Positions 47,985 to 61,600 of a stretch of DNA of 64,000 nt are shown piece after piece. Positions within the stretch are counted from its first letter, which is position 1, and the number at the start of each line of letters is the position of its first letter. The notes beneath the pieces are model-generated. The model had not been told where the DNA came from. It saw only the letters and a list, made by a program, of their open reading frames with translations, and did not search any database. The translations under genes were made by a program, and so were the position numbers. Location of the stretch: positions 2,234,001 through 2,298,000 of the forward strand of contig JAQFVV010006341.1 of assembly GCA_028023455.1 (NCBI GenBank), read 5' to 3'. The DNA is from Epiperipatus broadwayi. Its lineage: Eukaryota > Onychophora > Udeonychophora > Euonychophora > Peripatidae.

Positions 47985-48769
47985 ATTTTCTCACAGAAAA
48001 TCAAATAAATTTAACATATTCATAACTGACATTGGTTTAGATAATTCTACCTAATGATCAGAATGCTTTTGTTAGACCTATAATATTTAAAATTAATGCA
48101 TAATTATGCTTAGATGTTTGAATACAGTTTAAAGTCTGTCTGCCAGTGAATCTAGATGGGCCTTGATTGTTGGGATTGGGATGAGTAACCTGAGTAGAGG
48201 AATTAAAATTAAAGTAGGTAGTTAATAGTAACTTAATAGAATAATGTGTTTAATTTAAAGAAATAAATATGTAAGTTTTAATAGTAGACTTAACTTGAAA
48301 GTAGTTATAAAATTAAGCAGTCAATTTATTTAATTAGATTACTACATTTAAAACAGTTGAATAGGTTTATTACTAGCTGTAATTTCAATAGTTAAGCTAC
48401 AATGATTATAAATGTGTGTGGAGACTTGTTTGTATAAATGTAATTTTATTTATTGGGAAAAATATAATAGTTCATGAATCATGTTTGGTATTATTTAAAA
48501 GCAAATTGAAGGGGTAAAAAATTTTAATTAAATTTAAAAAAATATTTGAAAATATTCAATCATAAAAATTGATTTAATTTAAATCATTTATTTTATATTA
48601 TATTTTATTATATTTTTTTAATCTTAAAATTTTTTTAAATTTTTATTATACAATTTAAAACTGGGAAAATCCCAAGTAAATCACATGATCATTTGGGTAG
48701 TGTGAATAACAAAATTATGAATAATAGCCAATAAGAAATTAATACAGGAGAGGAGCAAGCAAAGAAGGC

Positions 48770-48900
48770 ATATTTGAGGATAATTGACAACAGGAGATTA
48801 TAAAAGCCATGCACTCCTTGGAGAGAGTTCTTGTGCTTCTGGTTCTTCACTAAAAATTCTGCTGAAAATTTTATACTAAAGAAAAGGGGTATTGAATAAG
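48770..48900 (+). promoter_or_regulatory. Possible TATA promoter in the intron
   Basis: AGATTATAAAAGCCATGC gives a TATA-like box. About 25-35 bp further, GGAGAGAGTTCTTGTGCTTC could be a start region. No frame follows, so it may be a solo LTR or chance. Confidence 0.2.
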
Positions 48901-51900
48901 TTTTTTTGTTTTAGATGAGAATATTGGCATAGATCTTTAAATCAGGTACTCATTTTACCTCAAAGTTGACCAAGAATTGGATCCCAGTGATAAAGTATTT
49001 ATGTGTAACATGTCGAGGGATGAAGCATCTGGAACGAACCTCTGGCTTTCCAAACCTAAGATATCACAGGTATTATTTTTACCATAAACAACTTTAAAAA
49101 TAAAATTGCAAATGTCAAACATTTGCAACTATTAAAAAATAAAACAAAAAATTACACACATATATAATATAATCATATGCATAAAATTACAAATTATAGC
49201 TTTAATATTTAGCTTTATTCTTGTGTATGGGTAAAAATATATACACAGACCATCATCACTCATTTTATAGCATGTTTATATAGTCCATACCTAATTGATT
49301 ATTGTAATTGTATGGTGATACATATACTCTAAACTAATACACACTAACATTTTATTATATACATGAGTTGTAGCTTTAACTACAGCCACTTTGTGCATGG
49401 CCGCTACAAGAGTACCTATCATAATAGCTAATTGGAAAAGACCCAATTAAGAGATAGATCTGAAATAGACAAAAAAAAAATTATTAAGGAAATGAAAAAA
49501 GAAGTTAATTATGACAAGAAAGATTAAATGAAAAGCAACATGATTGTGTAAATGGAAGAACTTTTTGTGTGAATTGAATCACATCCTTAGAGTGGAGGTA
49601 TAAAAATAAGAGGTTTAAGTAGAAAATATAGTTAAATGTGAAATATTGAGGAATTGCATACTAGATCCACACTAGTCATATTCATGATTGAAGTTAGTAA
49701 AGATAAATGTTCCAAGTCTAAGTTTCAGTAGATTTGTGACAAATCTAAAAAACCTGATGCACTAAATTGAAGAGATATCCTTCTGCTCAGTAATAATATG
49801 CACTAATTGACGTGTGTGTACATCCGAATTCTAATGACTGTTTCTCATTGTGTAGTCATTTCAACAGAAAACTGGCCTGAAAAATTACAAAGGGTGATGC
49901 TGAGCAAATGATATATTTAATCTTGAATGTTGAAAATGTAATGTAACAAAAAACCCAATATAAAACAAGATGTAAAGTCATCATTTAGAAAAGAATAATA
50001 TTTGATATAAAAGAAAATAGTTTTTCATGTTTACGCATTTTTGAACAATGTTGACGGTTAAATATATAATGTATCATTTTAACTATTGGACTCTAGCTGA
50101 AATCATTTGTATGTCATCTAGCAAAGTTGTGAGAATTTTTTTGCACTATTGTTATATTAAACTAATATGTTTTATTTTAAATATATATTTTAAGTATTAT
50201 GTGATTTATTACTATTATTCTGGTGAAATTCATCGAAAGTGCACTCAGCTGATGCTATATCATAAGGAAAGAAAAAATAATACCTTTTCATTACACGAAT
50301 GTTCAAATGTTCTGCATATTTTCAATTTCATGTAATCTTTTTTATGTGTGTTTTAATATCTATATCACTTTTATGCAGGAATTCTTATTCACAAATTTGA
50401 TTGGAGATGAAAGTGGAAGTTTCTCCCTTTCATTTTTTCCCTAAGTTTTGTTCTTATTCAAAAATTGTTTTTCTTTACTTATCTATACTTAAAATGATGT
50501 GTTATTGATATTGTTTTCAAGTTGAATAGACCATTAATATTTTACATGTATTTCTTCTGAGCGATGTCAAACAATATTAAAGTACTTAGCTATAAAATTA
50601 ACCTATGAAATTTTATCTTAGTTATAAATTAATATTTTGTAATTCAATTTAAATGTTGATATATGCCAATTATATATTTTTAATTAGTAGGTTGATTTTA
50701 TACACTAAATTGCTTATTTGTGCTAGCATTTAAATGTATATGTAGTTAAAGTTTTGTTTTTGTTTAATTATAAGTATCCTAATTTTTTATTAATTATAAG
50801 TATCCTAATTTTTAATTCATCATTCTACTTTTTATTTGGAGTATCTATATAATATATTTTGATAATGAATTGATATCTTTATATGCTTATTGTATGAAAA
50901 TCAAAAATCATATTTACATGAATTTAAATTGCTGTGGGAAATAACAGTTTTATAAGGTTGTTTGTAGAAGAGTAGGCCTCGACTTAATGATTCAATAACC
51001 AGTTATTGATGACATTCTGATGAACTAATCTTCAACTGTAATTTCAAGTTGTCATCATCACAGTATATTTTGGCTGATCTCTAGGGAGATAGTATAATAG
51101 GTTAACCCAAAGTACTTATTCTGAAAAGTTATTCAGATGCATTCATAAATAGTAATCATCTCATCATTTATTCATTTACATTTGGCAATCTGTCATGAGT
51201 TTCCATAATTTTTCCAATATAATATTCCACATTCTATTGGGTTTGCTTTAGAATGGATATTGTGTAATTTATCTAATTCTTACATTTCCTTACAATATAT
51301 ATATAGCAAATTTTGATATAGTTTTAAATAAAGCCTTAATATTTTCCATTATTCTGTATTTTTATCTACCTTATATATATATATATAAAATGCTAAATGA
51401 AATGTATATAGAAGCAAATGTCGTAGTTTACTAAAAATTCTAGGTGTAAAATTCTTTTACTTGGCCACCATTAAAAAAAAGAACAAATTATTGTTAAAGG
51501 CATCTTCAGTAAAAAATACAATATTTTGAAAAAGTATTAATAATTATTTATATTAAACAATCAACTTGATCTGGCCTAATTAAATATACCTTAAAGAAAA
51601 AAGAATAAAGTTGCATTTTAATAAATAGTTAATGTGACTTATTTAATAAGGAAAAATAAAATTTAATTTCATAACTAATTTTATATAAATGTAACTTTTA
51701 GAGATTTCTTTTTTAAATTAAATGTTTTTCTGGATTCTTCATATGGTAATGGAAGTGATAATTTGATGTAAAACAGTTTGTGATTGAAAGTTGGGAAAAG
51801 CTTAAAATATTTGAATCTTTCAGCATTTTTTCCTTTTTGTCTTTGGAAAAAAATAATTAGATAGCATTGATAATAGACTTTTCGTTATTGTATTTTTTCA

Positions 51901-54067
51901 ATATTTCTTTTCTTTGGCAATAAATAATATGCTTTCAGAAATAAAACATCTACTCTAAGATGTTTTACAAAAAATTAGTGACAATTTTGTATAATACGTT
52001 AAATCATTCTTTATAATTTGATCCAACTTTAATGTGATATTGTTGAGATTTCAAAAATGCTCTCTCTATATATTGTAATTAAAACAAATTTGATAGCAGC
52101 TTTGGTTAATTATATGACAAAGCTGCATGAAAAAACTCTTATAAATTGAGTATGTGTATGTGCACATGTATTAGATGTAACATACACGTCACTTAAAAGT
52201 CCACCAGTTTAAACAATTAAAATAACAATAATTGTTCTTTGGTTGTTGTTTTTTATAAAATGATATTAAAAATTTTATGAAGAAAAGGATACTTTGTAAT
52301 AAGTGAAAAACAATAAAATTATAATTTGTACTATGTGAAGGATATGCACAAGAATTTTGAATTGCGTAGTTTGTAAAAATATAAAGTATTTTGTACCCTT
52401 TTTGATTTGCATTTTTGAATGGAATTGTCAATAAAAAAAACTTGCCTATTCTTGAAGTAAATTAAATGGCAAATCTAAATATGCTGTTTAAAATTTGAGG
52501 TTACTAAAATTAAGAAAGTTATCAATCAATTGTTAAAAGTCGGTAGTGATTTTTTTTTCTTTTGGTCACCTAGTTATCAAATAATAATATAATTTTAAAA
52601 TATTTGTAAAATTATTTGTTTCCCCATGTGAAAGGAATGAAAAAACAAGTAAAGAAACATGTCCAATCTTGGTAACTAGCTTTTGATAAACCTGTTATTT
52701 GGAAAACATCCATTGTGTACAGTGATAAATGTGGGGTATAAATAAGTGAGAAACAAACAACTAAGGCAGTCTATTCTAAGGCTTAACTCTAGAAGCAATT
52801 GCAGTGATCCCAGTTTTCCACCGTAATTTGGATTGTTATGACATTAAAAATATTTTTCAAACTAAGATCCAGCACATCTACCATTACATTGGTCAGAAGA
52901 AAGTCATCTAGTATGTGTGGATAGAAACCCAAAATTATATCAGTTAAAACACGTGGAGATGCAATTGGATCCAGAGACTAATGCTGAAGTTTGCTAAAAC
53001 CAAGCATTGCCTGTTTTAACCATGCAGTGAAGAAAGAAATGAACTGTCATGGAGTATGCTGTAAGACCTACTCCAGTCACTATATAAATTAACCAATACT
53101 ATGCCTTATCTAACATACCAATGGCCAATAACTTGGATGAATTAATTAAGACATTCAGAAATATAGTAACAGAATAATATCTGCAAAAAACCATCATTTG
53201 GAACTTTTCATATTTTTCACTTGATAAAATCTTATCAATATAATTATTCTAAGACCTTAAATTAAAAATATCGAATATTTCTTATTTTATCTTTAATATT
53301 TTTTATACTTAGTAATAGTTGTAAATATATAAGCAACAATTTTACATATTTATTGGTAATAAATTGTTAATTTATTTTTACTATTAATCAGTTTAGTTTG
53401 TATTTGCTTATCAAACTCAATTCAAACATTATGCTACTAACATTCCTTATGCTGTTAATATCAACTACTCTTAGAAATTATGCTATCCACTAGGGACATG
53501 CAGAGATAATGGTAATAATTTATAAATGATGATGATTGGTTGTTAATAAGTTTTCCAAAACTAAGTTTTCTTTTTAGAAGATTTGGTGCTTTGAAGTTCA
53601 TTTTTTTATATTAAAACTAGAAAAACAAATTGAAAATACTTTGGGAGGACTTCTATTTAGTTTAACTTTTAGTGCTAGATTATAAGTTATCATAATCATC
53701 AATGTTTGGTTAATATTGTACATATTTGAATTTAATCATTTTTATTTTAGAATACAAATATTAACCATTTATAAATATTTAATCTTTGCTTAACATTGGC
53801 AAAATTACTGTTCCAATATATTGTATGGAAAGAAGTGATAGAAATAAATATTTTCCATAAGCTGTGCTTAAAAGATGTGGGCAAACAGAGCAATTCCTGG
53901 GGAATTGGATCTCAAAGGTGGCAGGGGGGCTATGTGCCCCAAATAATATAATAAATGTTGCAGTAATAATAAAAATTATGTTGCAATAATAAAAAAAAGT
54001 TATTTTTAGAGTTGAATAATAATTTAATGTAGATGAATGAAAAGAAATGCAAAAACATCTTTCATTA

Positions 54068-54689
54068 TTTTTCAGTTTTATTGGATAATGAAAAAGAAGG
54101 GAGAGACTAATCTTTCATTCTTTAGCAGAAAAATATCTTTTTTCAAAGTTGAATAATAATGAAATGGCTTAAATATTTTTTTTAAATATTAACGTTATTA
54201 ATTAGAAATGTGTTAATTACAAGGCATCTGTTGTTTTAAATACTATTAAAAATATGATGTTTCTAATAATATATGTAATGGTTTTATCTTAAAAATAGAG
54301 GTTGTGTGAAAATGTTTCCAATATAGTAACATTATAAATTTGATCATACTTTAATACATTTAAAAATGTATAAATTTATTTTTCAGTTTTATTGGATAAT
54401 GAAAAAGAAGGGAGAGACTAATCTTTCATTCTTTAACAGAAAAATATCTTTTTTCAAAGTTGAATAATAATGAAATGGCTTAAATATTTTTTTTAAATAT
54501 TAACGTTATTAATTAGAAATGTGTTAATTACAAGGCATCTGTTGTTTTAAATACTATTAAAAATATGATGTTTCTAATAATATATGTAATGGTTTTATCT
54601 TAAAAATAGAGGTTGTGTGAAAATGTTTCCAATATAGTAACATTATAAATTTGATCATACTTTAATACATTTAAAAATGTATACATTTA
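54068..54689. repeat. 311-bp tandem duplication
   Basis: Two adjacent copies offset by 311 bp begin TTTTTCAGTTTTATTGGATA and end near CATTTAAAAATGTATA. They differ at very few positions (for example TTTAGCAG versus TTTAACAG). The duplication lies about 1.6 kb before the last exon and is evidently young. Confidence 0.92.
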
Positions 54690-55486
54690 AACTAACATTT
54701 AAATCTGATTACACAAAAAATTGTGAAGTAGATTAATTACATAACTTGGGAATAGTTTATATCACGTTTTTGGATGCTGAAGGTTTTTTATATTTAAAAA
54801 TGTCTACTTTTTTGATGTTCTCAATTTTTAAATAATATGATTGCAGTATAGACTTATCTTTTTTGGTGCCAAGATTAATTTGTCGAAACTAAATCATTAA
54901 TCTATGCCATCATGCTCTCCAAAATATCACATACATAATCTTAAATATTCATCTTTTAGAATTATTAACAGTCCACTGGATATTTTATAAATTTTTTATG
55001 TTATGCATTGTCAGGTCCAAAATTCTATTGAATAATAAATGTGAACATAACACAATCCAATCATTTTTTGCCAAAATAGTTTTCAAAAAACCCTTAGTCT
55101 TCTATTTAGGTCCAAAAATTACATGTTTTCTTTATAGTTTTTTTTTTTGTATATAAATGTAAATTTGATTGTTTTATGTCTGAGACAGTCCATTGTTGTT
55201 CATTCTTTATCTTTTAGATGCTTCCAATATTGGCATTTTAATTAATCAGTGATTTGTCTTTCAATTTTTTTTTTAATCTCTTTCATAATTGTTATTTTGT
55301 TGTTGTTCTTTTCTATGTGAATAAAAAATAATTTATATGTTTTTGTATATATGATTATTCATTTATTGTCATATAGCTCTATTTTTTTTTTCTGCATTAT
55401 ATTTTTACATTATCAGAATAAAAAATGTTTATTTTAATTATATTATCTTTTCACACTAAAGGAATATCAGTTATTTCCTGTTTTAC

Positions 55487-55548
55487 TTTTTATTATTATT
55501 GTTATTGTTGAAGTTGTTATTAGTATTATTAGTAGTAGTAGTTGTGGT
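55487..55548. repeat. Trinucleotide (ATT/GTT/AGT) microsatellite
   Basis: Imperfect array ATTATTATTGTTATTGTTG, then ATTATTAGTAGTAGTAG. Confidence 0.8.
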
Positions 55549-56329
55549 GGCAATGACAGTGCATTATCTTTGTAAACTTTTATTGCTAGCAGATACATTA
55601 TTTCATCATGATTTTTGCATATCCATTTTATAACTGTGCTATGTAAAAGTTTATAATGTTTTTTTTTTATTTCTTTTTATGATTCTTTTTTATTTTTGAT
55701 TATATTATCAAAATTTTGGTTTTTCCCTCAATTATTTTTGTTAACTTGATTTTATTGTTGTTTTATTTCTCTTGTTTATTTTTTATTTTCTTATTTTATA
55801 TTTGTATATTGTTATTTCTGTTTTTAAATCTTATAGAATAATTGATAGCGCATCCACTTTTAGCCAATAATCTGGTGTTTGAATCTGGATTAAATAAGAA
55901 TTTTTTTTGATAACTTGCTCATATTCAATTATTAATTGGTAAATGGGTATCTAGCTATATAGTTGGTTGGTATTTCAAGATTAATTTGGGAAGAGTATCA
56001 GTATACTGGTCTTAAAGAAAAATACAATTATAATGTCTTGAAGGTACTGATAGGGGATTGTTATACTCCTACTACTTTTGAGCTTAAGGCTTTTTAAAAA
56101 ATTCATTTTTTTTTTTACATTTTTTAATGTTATCTTAAAAGAAAATATAACTGGAGAAAAATTAATTTGATGATTATTTGAACAATGAATAAGATAGATA
56201 TTGAAAGATGATTAGGAAGAAATATTGAATATATCACAGTAAAATAATGATAGGATATATGTATATTATATTAGTATTTGCTAAAAAAATTGTATTGAAA
56301 GATTCAATTCAAAATGTTACTTATTTTAG

Positions 56330-56442
56330 TCTTTTGATGTGAGTGGGCTACAGTTGGCATTAGCAGAACGTCAGTCTGAGATGCCGCAGACCAGCAAATC
56401 AGGCATCCCTTGTGTGATTGCTGATCCAGATCTTCGAGGAGG
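56330..56442 (+). CDS. CNOT11: CNOT11 exon, [12 protein letters not shown] segment
   Basis: This is the fourth recognised CNOT11 exon: 113 bp, starting in phase 0 and leaving two bases of a split codon. The acceptor is TTATTTTAG (56329) and the donor is GTAAGC (56443). It encodes [20 protein letters not shown], then [18 protein letters not shown]. Animal CNOT11 has [18 protein letters not shown] directly after the DVGNM segment, so the order continues without a gap from the exon at 15414. The following S/D-rich linker and the C-terminal domain (DUF2363) are expected beyond 64000. The phase change at the donor predicts that the next exon starts with one base to complete the codon. Confidence 0.94.
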
Positions 56443-56782
56443 GTAAGCTTTCAGATATTTTTACTTTTTCTTTTATCATTTTTTTAAATTTATAAAACTA
56501 AGTATGTATATATTTTTAAAAGGAGGTTGTGTTTGAATGCGTTTGAAACTATGTTAAGAGTGAAATGGAATTTATTGTTTTGTTTTTGTTTTTTTTTAAA
56601 AAAAAAAAAGAATTTAGAATGAATAGATATATTATAAGCAGTTTGTTTATAGTTAGTCAAAACATGATCATTCTTTGCAATGTTAATATTTTACAATTTG
56701 TAAATAAAATCTCATTACTCTTTTTTGCATTTTTAAAGACATTGTTTAAAACTGATTTTCCATTAACATGAATAGTATATAA

Positions 56783-57910
56783 TGGGATGGCCACCAGAAC
56801 ATCATCATCGGCCCTCAGTTGGGTAGCCATTTATAACTAGATAGGCAATTTTAGGTGAAGGTGGGGTGATGGCAAACTTCCCCAAAATACAAAATATTTC
56901 AAATAATGAAACTTAGTATGAAATATAAAGTAAAGAACAATATCATTAGAGATTTTGAGATCAGTTAATCACCTAGAGTTATTATAAGTATAATTAAGTA
57001 AATTCACCAGCATTAAAATTAAGTAATAATTATCCATTGTCATTAATGACCAATAATAAAATAAATCAAAAGACAATCTGGTGACTAGGTTTGATATGGG
57101 TCTACTGTAGACCAGGCCAACTATTTAGTCTTTGCTAGCTTGGAGCAATTATTTAAACCATTAATTTGGATGTACACAGTGCTCATCCTTAGAATATACA
57201 ACCATAAAAACAATGCTGGGATATTAAAACATGCTGATTATTATCAATGCTCTGGCCATTTAGTACCATTAATGTACTGGTCAACTATAATTTAAATTCT
57301 GATCGAGACTAAAATAAAATGTAGTGCATGGACTTTAAAGAATATACTCTTCGTGCCAACCAGGATTATTCATCATCATTGATGGGAATATCTTCATCAC
57401 TGGATGCCCATAAACACTAATATACATCCCCTTTTATATATCAGACCATTATCCATGAATCTATTACTGTTACTGTGATCAAGAGATAGTGCAACATATA
57501 CTATTCTAAAATACATTCAGAATTTAGTTCACTGGGATAATTTTAACAGTGATATATAAGTTTATTAATAGCAATAAAAGAAATGATATTAAGGTCTCTA
57601 GAATATGGCTATACACATATAAGCCTTCTCATTTAGATTAATATACAAAATTTATTACATTGTGGTTTACATATATGTTCCAATATACAACATCTATATA
57701 TATCCACATGCAGTATAATTTAAAAAATGAACATATTTGAAGTGTCATAAAATAATACAATAAATGATTAAAATTTACATAGAAGTGTCTATCTGACACA
57801 CATTGGTATTTGCACATAGATATGTGGCATAATAATTTCTGAACATATTTAATTGTCATAAAAATAATACAATAAATTATTAACATTTTTTATTAATTCC
57901 ATTTTGACCA
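56783..57910. repeat. 1.1-kb dispersed repeat, copy 1
   Basis: Collinear with 62875-64000. Shared blocks include CTCAGTTGGGTAGCCATTTA, AATTTTAGGTGAAGGTG, AAATTCACCAGCATTAAAAT, TTATTTAAACCATTAATTTG and AACCAGGATTATTCA. It has no coding capacity and is of unknown family. The two copies differ by many substitutions and small indels, so they are old. Confidence 0.88.
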
Positions 57911-59354
57911 TACATAAAAGTTACACGTGTGTGTATATGTATATTTTAAAAAAGGTAACATGAATCAGTTATTACATAAGTGTACTTTCTTTTTTTTCTT
58001 TTTTTTTTTTAAAAAAATATCAATCTTTGACAGATTACAAGAGTTATTTTTTATTAGGTTACTCTTAATTAATTATAAATGTCTTTTAAAAAAATATATA
58101 CTCTAGCAAATTCCTTTTGTTTTCTTTTTTCTACTCTAAAAGATTTTGTAGTTTTAGAAGTGTCTATGAATCAATCATCTCATTCAAGCAAAATTTGCTT
58201 GTTTACTTTTTTAAAATATCGATTTCAAATGTCTTTTTCTTTTCATAAACAACTTAAAATAATATCGTTCTCTCTATTTATATATTTTACTATCGCAGGT
58301 TACTTTTAAGTGATTATAACATCTTCAAATTTAAAATATAAAATTTAAATGTTTTTTTTTTCAATAAATGATTTAAAATAATATTGTTCTATATATATAC
58401 TACTTACCAGCTGTACTTTATATAAATACGTCACAATACGTTTATCTGTAGTTCCTGGGATATAGATAAAGCAGCATACGTATAACTAATTCTTCATCAA
58501 CTGATGAATTTTTTTTGACGGGGCCAGTCCAGGATTGTCATGATCAGGAAGGGTATAATCAGGTAACTGTTGACATTCAGTCAGTTCCCTTCTGTCTAGG
58601 ATTGGGCAGATCTTGATCAAACTATCTTCTAGAACACATTCATGTGAAGCAGTAAATCTTAGCTTAAGATTGTGCTTCATGTTTCTACTTACTAACCCGT
58701 GTTCAAACCCCTATATCCCATCCTGCTCCTTTTGTCAGTATATATATTTATTTGAGATGCGCACCTAAATTTGTAGTTTAACTTTCAATATTTATTATTA
58801 TTGATTCTTTTTATTAATTATTAGTTCTTCTTATTAAAATTATAGTTGCAGCTCAAATATATACATAGGAGCAAAACTTACTAACAAAATATTGATGTTT
58901 TTGTAAATATTTTATTATATGTCGTTTTTAGCTTTTTCTTTTCATATTGCTTGTTTTTCTATAAATTATACATTTTTTATATAAAATCCAATATGGAAGA
59001 TGCAGGTGTTGTTTAATTGTCTAAAAATAATTAGGGGTTGGAAGCACTATTTTTTAATCTGGGAAAGGTATTTTTTTAATTAAAGTTTTACTTAAGATAA
59101 ATGGGATTAATTAAGATTAAAGATTTACTTGTGTTAAAAACATGTTGTTAAATCTATTTCTAATCTAGAAATAGATTTGAATTTATTTTTGGCGTTATCT
59201 AACAATTGCATCTTGAAAACAACTGATAAGAGAAAAAGTATAAAATGACTAAATTTTGAATCACATAGTTAGTTATTAGTTGAGTTATTAGTTATTAATT
59301 AGTTACTATTGATTGAGAGATTGTTAACATTGCTGTAAAACTAAAAAATGATGT

Positions 59355-59520
59355 AGCAGTAGATCCACCACTCTTCTCGGCCCTTTGGGTCATCACCCGC
59401 CGTGACCGTCATTGTCTGCTGTCCTGAAATGAAAATTAAGAACTTTAACGTTAATAGAAGCTTGCAGAACTTTCATTTTCAACTACCGTGCACGGACAAT
59501 ATTTTAATCGGACTCTTAAA
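59355..59520. other. GC-richer patch with U2-snRNA-like string
   Basis: CTTCTCGGCCCTTTGGG at about 59373 resembles the start of U2 snRNA (CUUCUCGGCCUUUUGG) with one mismatch over 16 bases. The rest of U2 (branch-recognition region, Sm site) is not present, so at most this is a truncated pseudogene or part of a repeat. Confidence 0.25.
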
Positions 59521-61399
59521 ATTGAAAGGTAAATTTCAAGCCGCTACCTAATAGTCAATTTAGTCTAAATAATCTCTCAAGATCTTTTCTCATGTATTCT
59601 TTAACTTTGCATTTTTATATATAAATAACATGTAATTTGCTCTTAAATAATTTATTTAAATTTAATTCTCTCTTATATGCTCTTTAATTTTGGTAGGGTC
59701 ATTTATTTATATTATTGATTATTTGATTTATATATCTGCTTGCTTATTAATATGTCAATCTAAAACAATCTATTTATATTTTAATATAATATATATTTGT
59801 TTGGCTCTGAATTTTCTACCGCTGTAAATTCAGAACTTAAACTAATTAACGTTTTGAAATCTTATAAAATACTATTTATTTAATTCTAAAAAAAAAAGGT
59901 GACTTAATTGTTTTATATATATGTAACTGCTGGTTATTTTCTTTTCCATACTCTTAAAATTTCAAATCTTGTGTTTAAATATTTCAGTTATTGTAAAATC
60001 AATGAAAGTGGGATTGATTTATTTTAAATATCAGAAAAGGGATGGGGGTGAATCTCAATGTTTCTTAAATCAAATCTTATATTTTATTAATTTGAAATCT
60101 AAATCTTAATGTTTCCTTTGCTAAATAAAATCTTCAAGTATATTTTAGTAAATGAAATCTAAATATTCTCTCTCTATATATATATATTATAATTGCATTG
60201 CATATTATAAGTATTCAAACAAAGGTCATTTATTTTGAAGCTGTAAAATTTATTCAATGTTTTTTTTTTTACCTTCATTCATTATTGCGTTTCTGTCATT
60301 TAGCCTCTCTTCATGTTTTTATATATACGTGCTTCTAATCTGGGAGTTGCGACAAGATCGAACTCATAGATTTCTTATATCTCATTCCATAGATAGTTGA
60401 GCTATCTGGAATCACATTTATTCCATATTAAATGCCTCTAGCTGTGACCCAAAGTCTGGCACATGCTATGCATATTCACTTCATGGATAAAAAGGCCTCT
60501 CACGTCGATTATACCAGCAAAAGTTTGAGTCACGTCATGCCGATCCACTTTTCTCTAAGCACTACCCAAAAAGGGAGTGTGGGATTTCGTTTTTTATCCA
60601 GAAGCATAACCATTCTCTTAGTTATTTTAGGCTATAATATGTCAGCACCGCAAACTTCTTCGTATTATTTCTTTTGCTTCATAACCCTGTTTTAATGCTC
60701 TAATATTAAAATTTAGCTTTGCTTAAAATATATATATATAATTGCCATTTCTATTGTATTAATTTATTTCAGTCATATACAATCCTACCTTCATAATTTA
60801 TATATCTATTTAAGAGTATCTATGTGCCTTGGGGAAAATAAAGCGTTCGTTTTATTATTATTGTTAAAATAATTTTTCATTAAATATTATGTCATTTTCA
60901 AGTATGTTTTCCAAATGTAATCAAACGTTTTCAAATGTATTTATATCTGTCATGAATCTCAGAACGCTCCCCTAATATATGTTAGTCACCATGCTTCTGA
61001 ACCGTAAATCAAAGCGTTAATAACAATTTTATGTAATTCTTTGTAATAATGGATTGGCATTTTTAATACTAGACCCACCAAAGATGTGTGTTTATTTGTA
61101 ATATATATTTAGCTAATAAAGAGCATATTAGAAACTAGCGTGAATGACACTATATAATCATCTACCGCTTGCTCATTCACGCACATACTAATGTACTTAA
61201 TTTATAAATGTATATAACTAAATTTTCATTATATTAAACTATTTTTTATTGTTTAACTTATTTGAGTAGTTCGAATTCCTTTTCCTCCACTTCTTCCACA
61301 TATATTACAGCCATACTTATGTATATTTTAATATAATCATAATTAATAGATGTCTCGTTGTCTTCTCAGCTTTGCTAGTCGGCCGAATTAAGATTAATT

Positions 61400-61600
61400 C
61401 TCATGAGCCATAACTATTATGTTATTCATTAGGTGTTCGATTTGGGACTTAGAGAGTGGGTTCGAATCCAGGCTGGTTCCTGACCTAAATCTTGGGCTTG
61501 ACTGGGTTTGAAGTACATTTTGTGAGTTCCAGCTCATGTTAGATGGACTATGCCACTGAAAGTTGACCCATTATTCCTTCAAATGAATTCAAACTCGAAC
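61400..61600 (+). repeat. Possible tRNA-derived repeat
   Basis: GTGGGTTCGAATCCAGGC contains a perfect polymerase III B box (GGTTCGAATCC). An A box is not clear upstream. The downstream part (GACTGGGTTTGAAGTAC...) could be a SINE body. No second copy was found in the window. Confidence 0.3.

Larger units (their letters stand above)
15468..56329 (+). other. CNOT11: CNOT11 intron, 40.9 kb
   Basis: The intron runs from the GTAATT donor to the acceptor CTTATTTTAG, and no other host exon is recognisable inside. Regions without a feature I can name are 15500-18380 (AT-rich, with open frames under 70 codons), 26000-27190, 33240-33880, 40560-42700 (poly-T and TA runs), 47990-54060 (nothing but simple sequence and short frames) and 54690-56320. 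Short tandem duplications occur at 43373-43431 and 50766-50815. Everything else is covered by the mobile-element entries. Confidence 0.85.

Noticed and set aside
47734-47994. 86-codon frame on the - strand
   Set aside because: It starts in the poly(G) run and lies beyond the LINE; no similarity to known proteins.
58486-58680. 64-codon frame on the - strand as a host exon
   Set aside because: No conserved motif, and no clear acceptor/donor pair in a sensible phase.
60432-60695. 87-codon frame on the + strand as the next CNOT11 exon
   Set aside because: The sequence does not resemble the S/D-rich linker or DUF2363 region expected next.
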